Part shown: positions 1-5,141 of the stretch, piece by piece | How the letters are laid out: every line of letters starts with the position of its first letter | How positions within the stretch are numbered: the stretch's first letter is position 1 | Source: Treponema sp. | GTDB lineage: Bacteria > Spirochaetota > Spirochaetia > Treponematales > Breznakiellaceae | Direction: 5' to 3' | Assembly: GCA_031258265.1 (NCBI GenBank) | Contig: JAIRNB010000124.1 | Span: 1-5,141, forward strand | DNA: 5,141 nt | Notes under the pieces: generated by a model | Seen by the model: only the letters and a program-made list of their open reading frames with translations | Database searches by the model: none | What the model was told of the DNA's origin: nothing | Program-made: the position numbers and the translations under genes

Positions 1-1
1 G

Positions 2-613
2 GAGGCGGAACGGATCAAAAAGGCCGTGGACATTGCGGGAATCCTGGGGGCGTCCTGCCTGCGTCATGACGCAACTTGGGGAATCAAGGGAACTGGGTGC
101 CGGACTTACCGGGACGCTATCCGTCTTATTGTCCCCGCTATCCGGGGAGTAACGGAATACGCCGCCTGCTCCGGTATTCGTACCATGACGGAGAACCATG
201 GTTATCTTTTACAGGAGAGCCGCCGCATGGAAGAACTGGTGCTGGCGGTGGATCGTCCCAACTACGGTCTCCTGGTGGACATTGGCAATTTCATGTGCGC
301 CGATGAATCGAGCCTCGCCGCCCTGCCGACAGTCATGCCCTATGCCTTCCATGTCCACGCGAAAGATTTTCTGTGGAAAAGCGGCGTTGAGGCCCGGCCC
401 GATGATTCCTGGTTTCCCACCCGGGGGGGTAATTATCTGCGGGGCACTATTTTGGGCCACGGGGCAGTACCCCTTTCCCAGTGCCTGGCCTTTATAACGG
501 GGAGCGGTTACACCGGCGATATCTCCCTGGAGTTTGAGGGTTCCGAGGATCCCCTGGACGCCGCCCGCCGGGGTTTTGAATTTCTTAAGGCCCGCTGCCC
601 AACGGAAGTTTAA
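2..613 (+). CDS. Sugar phosphate isomerase/epimerase, TIM-barrel family (5' end cut off)
   Basis: The reading frame is open from the window edge to a TAA at 611-613; the N-terminus, probably some 60-90 residues, lies outside. A GTG at 26 is in frame, but coding-like sequence continues upstream of it, so it is not taken as the start. The visible protein matches the xylose-isomerase-like TIM-barrel family (AP endonuclease 2 fold; includes IolE, hydroxypyruvate isomerase and D-tagatose 3-epimerase relatives). Four expected metal-ligand motifs occur in order: Glu in TENHG (codon at 191), Asp in LVDIGNF (codon at 278), His in FHVHAKDF (codon at 350) and Glu in SLEFEG (from about 530). By family knowledge this is a metal-dependent, cytoplasmic enzyme interconverting ketoses, aldoses or epimers. 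The exact substrate cannot be read from the sequence. No signal peptide or membrane segment is visible in the part present. Family assignment is firm; the specific reaction is open. Confidence 0.88.
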   Translation, partial: EAERIKKAVDIAGILGASCLRHDATWGIKGTGCRTYRDAIRLIVPAIRGVTEYAACSGIRTMTENHGYLLQESRRMEELVLAVDRPNYGLLVDIGNFMCADESSLAALPTVMPYAFHVHAKDFLWKSGVEARPDDSWFPTRGGNYLRGTILGHGAVPLSQCLAFITGSGYTGDISLEFEGSEDPLDAARRGFEFLKARCPTEV

Positions 614-658
614 AAGCCAAAGGACCTCAAGGGAAGCGGCATTTTAATATACAGCCTG

Positions 659-676
659 GCCGGCATGAATGCCGGC
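659..676. repeat. Perfect inverted repeat, possible hairpin after the isomerase gene
   Basis: gccggcat-ga-atgccggc is an exact palindrome; as RNA it would form at least 7 G+C-rich pairs closed by a TGAA tetraloop. It starts 45 bases after the isomerase stop and lies about 85 bases before polA. No T-run follows on either strand, so it is not a canonical intrinsic terminator. It could still stabilise the 3' end of the upstream transcript or assist termination; a protein-binding palindrome is the alternative. Confidence 0.5.
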
Positions 677-747
677 TGTGATAGACGTGTCCAAAACCAA
701 AAAAAAGAACAATTTTATGGTTCCTAGCGTCCCCGTCCCTTTCCCGC

Positions 748-753
748 TATAAT
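748..753 (+). promoter_or_regulatory. Candidate -10 box of the polA promoter
   Basis: TATAAT is an exact match to the sigma-70 type -10 consensus and ends 6 bases before the polA ATG. Normal spacing would put the first transcribed base at or next to the A of that ATG, giving a leaderless or nearly leaderless mRNA. This agrees with the lack of any purine-rich ribosome binding site upstream of the start. No good -35 hexamer lies 15-19 bases upstream (position 725 region reads tagcgt), and there is no TGn extension. An A-rich tract at 691-712 might act as an upstream element. The call rests on the -10 match and its position only. Confidence 0.42.
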
Positions 754-759
754 GGGTTT

Positions 760-3666
760 ATGTCTGAAACCGCTCCCCTTGTCCTCATCGACGCCTACGG
801 TCTCATTTACCGTTCGTACTTTGCCTTTATGTCCCATCCCCTGCGGAACAGCCAGGGCCGGAATGTGTCGGTCCTTGTGGGTTTTGCCCGGACCCTCCTT
901 AGTCTCCTGGACGAGGGCTTGTTCCTTTCCGGGGAAAATGGGGAAGCGGTCCTGGGCCGGCCCCTCTGTCTGGCGGCGGCTTTCGATTCTTTGACCCCTA
1001 CCTTCCGCCACAAGCTCTATTCCGCCTACAAGGCTACCAGGGAAAAGGCCCCGGAGGACCTGCACGACCAGGTGCCCCTGGTGGAAGAACTGCTGGAAGC
1101 CCTGGGGATTCGGGCCCTGCGGGTAGACGGCTATGAGGCGGATGATATTATCGCCACCCTGGCGGAGATCTGCCGGAAGGAAAAACGCCGCTGTTACATC
1201 CTCTCCAGCGACAAGGACCTGCTTCAACTAGTGGGGGAAAGTACCTGGGAGCTGCGGCCCCGGAAATCCGCCGCCTCCGGTCCCTCCTATGAACTGGTGG
1301 ACCCCGGCAAGGTGAAGGCTGAATGGGGTGTCGATCCCGGCAGGATACTGGACTTCCTCTCCCTGGTGGGAGACAGTTCCGACAATATCCCCGGCGTTAA
1401 GGGGGTGGGCGAAAAGACGGCGGGGAAACTCATGGCCCGCTACGGCTCCCTGGACGGGATTTACGAAAATATTGCCGGCATCGAGGGGAGTCTGGGGAAG
1501 AAGCTGGCGGAGGGGAGGGAAAGCGCCTACTTTTCCAAGAAACTTATCACCCTGGAAAAAGCGGTCCCCCTGCCGGTAAAAAGCATTGATGAACTTTCCG
1601 TGGAGGTTCTGGATCGCCCCGCCGGGGCCCGGGTTCTCTTCCGGGAGGGGGTTTTGCAGATTGCCCGCAGGCTGGACAAAAACCTGGAAAACGGGGCTGG
1701 TCAGGGGACCGCCGAAATTTCAGGTTCCGTATCGCGGGAGAGGAACGGTCCGGGGAACGGTCTGGGTTTGGAAACGAAAAACCCGGAGTTCCGGGGGAAC
1801 CCGCCGGAGGAGCGGACCGCCGCAATGGAAGTCCCGGAGAATCTGCGGGGGCCGGGTTCCTACAAGACTGTCCTGGACCTGGGGGAGCTTAAATCCCTCC
1901 TGGCCGCCGGGAAAAAACAGGGCTTTTTGGCTCTGGATTTTGAAACCGATTCCCTGGATGCCTGGAACGCCCGGCCTATCGGGATTTCCCTGGCCCTTAA
2001 ACCCAGGGAAGGTTTCTACGTGCCGGTGGCCCCCCACCAGGGCACCCATAGCCAGGAGGACGGTCCTGCCCCGTTCCTGGACCCCGAAAAGGTGCGGGAA
2101 CTCCTGGCCCCCCTCCTGTCGAATCCCAAGATGACTATTGCCGCCCATAACGCCAAATTCGACTACAAGGTAAGCCGGGGCTGGGGTATCCCCCGCTGGA
2201 CCTGCAAAATATGGGATTCCATGGTAGCCGCCTGGCTGGTGGAACCGGAACGGAATAACTACTCCCTGGATTCCCTGGCGGCCTATTACCTGGATTACCG
2301 GGATGCCCTGGCCTACAACGATGTGGTCCCCAAGGGCAGCGCCTTTGACGCCGTAACCCTGGAAACGGCCACCCGCTATTCCGCCGAAGACGTGGACCTC
2401 TGTCTTAGGATGAGGGAGTACCTTAGTCCGGCCCTGGGGGAAGGAGAAGCCCAGGGGATCTTTGAAAACCTGGAAATGCCCCTGCTTCCCATCCTCGCGG
2501 AAATGGAGGGGGAGGGAATCAAGATTGAGCCTAAGGTCCTGCGGGATTACGGGGAGGAGCTGGGAACGGAACTGGTCAGGGTGGAAAAGGAAACCTATAG
2601 CCTGGTGGGACATGAGTTCAACCTGGGCTCCCCCAAGCAGCTTCAGGAGGTCCTCTTTGTGGAACGGAAGCTTAAACCCGGCAAGAAAACGAAGACCGGC
2701 TATTCCACCGATGTCGCCGTACTGGAAGAACTGGCCAGGGAAGACCCGGTTCCGGCCCTTATCCTGCGGCACCGGACCCTGTCAAAACTCAAATCTACCT
2801 ATGTGGATACCCTGGTTGATCAGGCGGACCGCCACGGCAGGCTCCATACCAATTTCGTGCAGACCGGAACCGCCACCGGGAGGCTTTCCAGCAAGGAACC
2901 TAACCTTCAAAACATCCCTATCAGGGACGAGGAGGGCCGCAGAATTCGGGAAGCCTTTACCGCCCGGCCAGGGAATCTCCTGATCAGCGCCGACTACAGC
3001 CAGATAGAACTGGTGGTCTTGGCCCATCTCTCGGGGGACGAGAATCTGATCGCCAGTTTCCGGGAGGGCAAGGATGTCCACGCCCGTACCGCCTCCCTTA
3101 TCTTTGGGATAAACGAGGAAGAAGTGCAGGGTTTCCAGCGGCGCATTGCCAAGACCATTAACTTTGGGGTGATGTACGGCATGAGCGCCTTCCGCCTGGC
3201 CAATGAACTGGACATTACCCGTACCGAAGCGGCGGCTTTTATCGACGCGTATTTCAAGACCTACTCCGGGGTCAGCCGCTTTATCAACGAACTGATCGCC
3301 AGAACCGAGGAAACCGGCTATGCCCTTACCATTTTTGGCCGTCGCCGCCGGATCCCCGCCATCAACTCCCGGAACAAGACCGAAAAGGCCGCGGCGGAGC
3401 GGGTGGCGGTGAATACCCCTATCCAGGGCTCCGCCGCGGATATTGTTAAGACCGCCATGCTCAAACTGGACCGGGCCCTAAGAGCCGCCGAAAGCCCCGC
3501 CAAACTGCTCCTCCAGGTCCATGATGAACTTATCCTGGAGTGTCCCAAGGCGGAGGCCCCCGCCGCCGCGGAACTGGTGCGGACCGTCATGGAAGGGGCC
3601 GTGTCCCTCTCGATACCCCTGCGGGTCAGCGTGGAAACGGGCAGGCGGTGGGGGGATTTCCACTAA
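760..3666 (+). CDS. polA: DNA polymerase I
   Basis: This 968-residue family A polymerase carries out gap filling, Okazaki primer removal and repair synthesis in the cytoplasm. The 5' nuclease domain (about 1-305) shows D11, FD at 75-76, EADD at 126-129, DKD at 151-153 and GDSSDNIPG at 204-212 followed by the helix-hairpin-helix. The 3'-5' exonuclease (about 370-560) keeps DFE at 393-395, NAKFD ending at D468 and YSAED at 540-544, so proofreading should be active. The polymerase domain has TGRLSS near 706, motif A DYSQIEL (745-751), the O-helix with R794, K798 and F802 and YG at 806-807, and motif C HDE (921-923). F802 rather than Tyr predicts discrimination against dideoxynucleotides, as in E. 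coli. Compared with the E. coli enzyme (928 aa) there is an insertion of about 12 residues around 52-68 and a Gly/Pro/Glu-rich linker at about 308-366. ATG 760 places D11 as in homologues; no other start codon fits just upstream. There is no Shine-Dalgarno. The last codons lie in an intergenic repeat. Confidence 0.98.
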   Translation: MSETAPLVLIDAYGLIYRSYFAFMSHPLRNSQGRNVSVLVGFARTLLSLLDEGLFLSGENGEAVLGRPLCLAAAFDSLTPTFRHKLYSAYKATREKAPEDLHDQVPLVEELLEALGIRALRVDGYEADDIIATLAEICRKEKRRCYILSSDKDLLQLVGESTWELRPRKSAASGPSYELVDPGKVKAEWGVDPGRILDFLSLVGDSSDNIPGVKGVGEKTAGKLMARYGSLDGIYENIAGIEGSLGKKLAEGRESAYFSKKLITLEKAVPLPVKSIDELSVEVLDRPAGARVLFREGVLQIARRLDKNLENGAGQGTAEISGSVSRERNGPGNGLGLETKNPEFRGNPPEERTAAMEVPENLRGPGSYKTVLDLGELKSLLAAGKKQGFLALDFETDSLDAWNARPIGISLALKPREGFYVPVAPHQGTHSQEDGPAPFLDPEKVRELLAPLLSNPKMTIAAHNAKFDYKVSRGWGIPRWTCKIWDSMVAAWLVEPERNNYSLDSLAAYYLDYRDALAYNDVVPKGSAFDAVTLETATRYSAEDVDLCLRMREYLSPALGEGEAQGIFENLEMPLLPILAEMEGEGIKIEPKVLRDYGEELGTELVRVEKETYSLVGHEFNLGSPKQLQEVLFVERKLKPGKKTKTGYSTDVAVLEELAREDPVPALILRHRTLSKLKSTYVDTLVDQADRHGRLHTNFVQTGTATGRLSSKEPNLQNIPIRDEEGRRIREAFTARPGNLLISADYSQIELVVLAHLSGDENLIASFREGKDVHARTASLIFGINEEEVQGFQRRIAKTINFGVMYGMSAFRLANELDITRTEAAAFIDAYFKTYSGVSRFINELIARTEETGYALTIFGRRRRIPAINSRNKTEKAAAERVAVNTPIQGSAADIVKTAMLKLDRALRAAESPAKLLLQVHDELILECPKAEAPAAAELVRTVMEGAVSLSIPLRVSVETGRRWGDFH

Positions 3667-3721
3667 TGCCCCCTGGTTCCACCTTTATCCTAAAATGCGG
3701 CATCACCGGAGTGCGGCCCTT
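3650..3721. repeat. Intergenic direct repeat, copy 1 (overlaps polA stop)
   Basis: This 72-base segment recurs at 3812-3883 with 66 of 72 identical bases and no gaps. All six differences are transitions (at 3660, 3681, 3688, 3691, 3692 and 3693). The first 17 bases encode the polA C-terminal GDFH and stop codon; the rest is non-coding. Its last part (catcaccggagtgcggccct) is identical in both copies. The arrangement suggests either a local duplication that began in the polA 3' end or two members of a dispersed repeat family. Confidence 0.9.
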
Positions 3722-3805
3722 CGGCGGCCTTCCCCGGGCGGCCGCGTGTACCGGGCCTTACGCCATGCCGCATCAGCGCAGCAACATGCTTTCGCATGCG
3801 CCCGG
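3695..3805. repeat. G+C-rich segment with several inverted repeats
   Basis: Several exact complementary pairs sit here: atgcggcat (3695-3703) with atgccgcat (3765-3773); gcggcc (3713-3718 or 3724-3729) with ggccgc (3740-3745); ccgggc (3751-3756) with gcccgg (3800-3805); and catgc (3785-3789) with gcatg (3794-3798) around a TTTC loop. The arm at 3765-3773 can also pair with the second repeat copy at 3857-3865, so alternative structures compete. There is no T-run for a standard terminator. The 238-base gap between polA and the next gene holds this and the two repeat copies, and no gene that I can support. It may be a REP-like element, an mRNA 3' structure or a divergent non-coding RNA. Confidence 0.55.
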
Positions 3806-3811
3806 CTGGCG

Positions 3812-3883
3812 GGGGGGATTTTCACTAATGCCCCCTGGTTCCGCCTTTACCCCGGAATGCGGCATCACCGGAGTGCGGCCCTT
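3812..3883. repeat. Intergenic direct repeat, copy 2
   Basis: This second copy of the 3650-3721 sequence is 92% identical and offset by 162 bases. It repeats the polA-terminal bases, including an equivalent of the Asp-Phe-His-stop region with one C-to-T change, but here they are out of any gene. It ends 21 bases before the start of the next gene and just before that gene's ribosome binding site, so it forms most of the immediate upstream region. No promoter-like hexamers are visible inside it. Confidence 0.9.
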
Positions 3884-3888
3884 TGCTA

Positions 3889-3894
3889 AAAGGA
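3889..3894 (+). promoter_or_regulatory. Ribosome binding site of the TPR-SUFU gene
   Basis: AAAGGA lies 10 bases before ATG 3905, slightly longer than ideal but usable. An in-frame TAA at 3887-3889 rules out any earlier start, so this site and ATG 3905 fix the N-terminus. Confidence 0.65.
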
Positions 3895-3904
3895 ATTTTC
3901 ATCC

Positions 3905-4933
3905 ATGAACACCAGGGACCGTCCCCATTTTATTGCCCAGCTTATCGCCTGGCACGAGGAGGATCAGCATGGACGGGTCATCAAAGCCATAGAAAAACTG
4001 GGGAAAAAAGAACGGGATTATGAAATTGTCTGCTACTATGCCCGGGCCCTTAACAACATAGGCCGTTTTCAGGAAGCCCTGAATGTCCTGCTCGATCTGG
4101 AACAGGAAGGGAAGGACGATGCCGCGTGGTATTTCAGAGTCGGCTATTCCCTCTACTACCTCAACCGCGAGAATGAGGCCGCGGAATTCTTCTTCAAGGC
4201 CATCGAAAACGGAGACGACAGTGAAGACACCCGCCTGCTGCTGGAGGCAAGCCTTTCCGAGGCGGAAATCCGCCGCCGGCAGGAAATCCCCGGCTATGCC
4301 CCCGAATGTTACGCCGAGGAAGACCTCAGAGCCCTGGAAGCCCATATCGAAAAGCACTTCGGCCTCTACCGGAATGTGTTCCACGAGATCGAATCCCCCG
4401 ATATTCATGTAGACATAGCCGTCGTGGAACCTACCCCCCAGCGAAACTACTACACCCTGATAACCATGGGTATGGGGGCCTGGAAGATGAAGACCCCCCC
4501 GGACCTGGAAGGCATGGACCGGGCGGAGATCATGGTGTGCCTTCCCCCGGACTGGAACCTGGATAACCTGGACGATGAACGCTGGTACTGGCCCGTCCGC
4601 TGGCTTAAGATTCTGGCCCGGCTTCCCATCAACGAAGACGCATGGCTGGGTTGGGGCCACACCATTCCTAACGGCGAACCCTTTGCGGATAATACCAGAC
4701 TCAGCTCCATCTTACTGCTTAACCCCGGCGCCTTTGGGGAGGAAGCCGCGTACTGTAAACTTCCCAACGGGGAACGGGTAAATTTTTACCAGATGATCCC
4801 CCTTTACGAGGAGGAAACCCAATTCAAAATAAAAAACAACGTCCAGATTCTCCTCAATTTCCTGGACCGCGAGGCCCTGGAATACGTGCATATCGACCGG
4901 GAAAATATCTGTGACGATACCATTACATTTTAG
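3905..4933 (+). CDS. TPR-repeat protein with Suppressor-of-Fused (SUFU) domain
   Basis: The product is 342 residues long with no signal peptide or membrane segment, so it should be cytoplasmic. Residues about 38-68 and 72-103 form two TPR-like helix pairs (AxxLNNIGRFQEAL and VGYSLYYLNRENEAAEFFFKAI). After a charged linker, residues about 165-330 match the SUFU domain: YTLITMGMGAWKM (183-195), RAEIMVCLP (206-214), WYWPVRWLKILARLP (227-241), a GHTIPNG motif (251-257), an LLLNP strand (270-274) and an FYQMIPLYEEE stretch (294-304). SUFU is best known from the animal Hedgehog regulator; bacterial members are protein-binding and some are proposed immunity proteins of polymorphic toxin systems. No toxin gene is visible here, so the role is unknown. 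It lies 238 bases after polA behind a repeat element and 27 bases before a glycosidase gene, with which it may be co-transcribed. Domain identification is strong; function is not established. Confidence 0.88.
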   Translation: MNTRDRPHFIAQLIAWHEEDQHGRVIKAIEKLGKKERDYEIVCYYARALNNIGRFQEALNVLLDLEQEGKDDAAWYFRVGYSLYYLNRENEAAEFFFKAIENGDDSEDTRLLLEASLSEAEIRRRQEIPGYAPECYAEEDLRALEAHIEKHFGLYRNVFHEIESPDIHVDIAVVEPTPQRNYYTLITMGMGAWKMKTPPDLEGMDRAEIMVCLPPDWNLDNLDDERWYWPVRWLKILARLPINEDAWLGWGHTIPNGEPFADNTRLSSILLLNPGAFGEEAAYCKLPNGERVNFYQMIPLYEEETQFKIKNNVQILLNFLDREALEYVHIDRENICDDTITF

Positions 4934-4947
4934 GACAGCCCTAAATC

Positions 4948-4954
4948 AAGGAGG
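4948..4954 (+). promoter_or_regulatory. Strong Shine-Dalgarno of the glycosidase gene, inside a palindrome
   Basis: AAGGAGG sits 6 bases before ATG 4961 and is a near-perfect anti-16S match. Its last bases belong to the 10-base palindrome ggaggcctcc (4950-4959), which could pair between molecules or form a very short hairpin. The site lies in the 27-base gap after the SUFU stop and has no room for a separate promoter that I can recognise. Confidence 0.85.
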
Positions 4955-4960
4955 CCTCCC

Positions 4961-5141
4961 ATGGCAAATTACCAGTCCGATATTCATAATTCGGATTATG
5001 AGGTGGAATATTTGGAAATCCTGGCCGGCAGCAACAGCCTTATCAATACCGCCGGCCGCGGCGGAGAATCCCTCAACGGCCGCTGGAATTTTATTCCCGA
5101 CTGGTACGACACCCTGCGGCGGGCCCATTGGTACAGGGATG
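4961..5141 (+). CDS. Glycoside hydrolase family 2 protein, N-terminal part (3' end cut off)
   Basis: Sixty codons are visible and the frame is open to the window edge. After about 35 variable residues comes ESLNGRWNFIPDWYD (36-50), then an aromatic stretch with HWY. This is the typical opening of the family 2 sugar-binding jelly-roll domain (S-L-x-G-x-W-x-F followed by a D-x-Y region) seen in beta-glucuronidases, beta-galactosidases and beta-mannosidases. The catalytic acid/base and nucleophile glutamates lie far downstream and cannot be checked. The N-terminus has no hydrophobic signal sequence, which suggests a cytoplasmic enzyme acting on imported oligosaccharides. The start is fixed by the strong Shine-Dalgarno. 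The gene follows the SUFU gene by 27 bases and is probably translated from the same transcript. Substrate specificity is unknown from this fragment. Confidence 0.78.
   Translation, partial: MANYQSDIHNSDYEVEYLEILAGSNSLINTAGRGGESLNGRWNFIPDWYDTLRRAHWYRD

Noticed and set aside
26..28. GTG at 26 as the true start of the isomerase
   Set aside because: The in-frame codons before it read as plausible helix (EAERIKKA), and the remaining protein would lack the first strands of the TIM barrel.
1720..2772. Long minus-strand open frame (350 codons) opposite polA
   Set aside because: It is antisense to the conserved exonuclease and polymerase domains; long open antisense frames are expected in G+C-rich genes, and its translation resembles no family I know.
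3785..3798. Small hairpin with TTTC loop as an intrinsic terminator of polA
   Set aside because: The stem has only 5 pairs and is followed by G+C-rich sequence instead of a T-run.
3650..3883. CRISPR array or insertion sequence
   Set aside because: There are only two copies, with no regular spacers, no cas or transposase gene and no clear terminal inverted repeats bounding a coding region.
3521..3908. Two overlapping + strand reading frames of 122 codons running from polA into the gap
   Set aside because: They lie in the wrong frames of polA, then cross the repeat block. Their apparent internal peptide repeat only reflects the duplicated DNA, and no ribosome binding site or family resemblance supports them.
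3899..4660. Minus-strand open frame (253 codons) opposite the SUFU gene
   Set aside because: The + strand encodes recognisable TPR and SUFU motifs over the same bases, so this is an antisense shadow.

Overview
The window looks like ordinary chromosomal DNA from a fairly G+C-rich bacterium (high fifties percent by eye, not computed). The N-terminus of DNA polymerase I (DAYGLIYRSYFAF), together with neighbours for a sugar isomerase, a TPR-SUFU protein and a family 2 glycosidase, reminds me of Treponema-like spirochaetes. That assignment is from memory and is only moderately secure. All four recognised genes are on the + strand, and both end genes are cut by the window edges.

Layout: positions 2-613 hold the C-terminal part of a sugar phosphate isomerase/epimerase (TIM barrel). 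A 146-base gap follows, with a strong inverted repeat at 659-676 and a perfect TATAAT at 748-753 just before the next start. Positions 760-3666 encode a complete DNA polymerase I (polA, 968 aa) with 5' nuclease, proofreading 3'-5' exonuclease and polymerase domains, all key residues present. The next 238 bases (3667-3904) hold no convincing gene. They contain a 72-base sequence present twice, 162 bases apart and 92% identical; the first copy overlaps the last codons and stop of polA. The segment between the copies is G+C-rich and full of inverted repeats, so the whole block resembles an intergenic repeat element. Positions 3905-4933 encode a 342-aa cytoplasmic protein with two TPR-like helix pairs followed by a Suppressor-of-Fused (SUFU) domain. 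After 27 bases and a strong Shine-Dalgarno, 4961-5141 begins a family 2 glycoside hydrolase.

Function: the flanking genes fit carbohydrate breakdown (glycoside cleavage, sugar isomerisation), but polA and the SUFU gene lie between them and nothing shows one pathway across the window. The SUFU and glycosidase genes may be co-transcribed; polA probably has its own promoter. I see no tRNA, rRNA, CRISPR array, transposase or phage gene, and no clear sign of a new multi-gene system. The most notable features are the duplicated intergenic element at the polA 3' end, the possibly leaderless polA start, and the bacterial TPR-SUFU protein.
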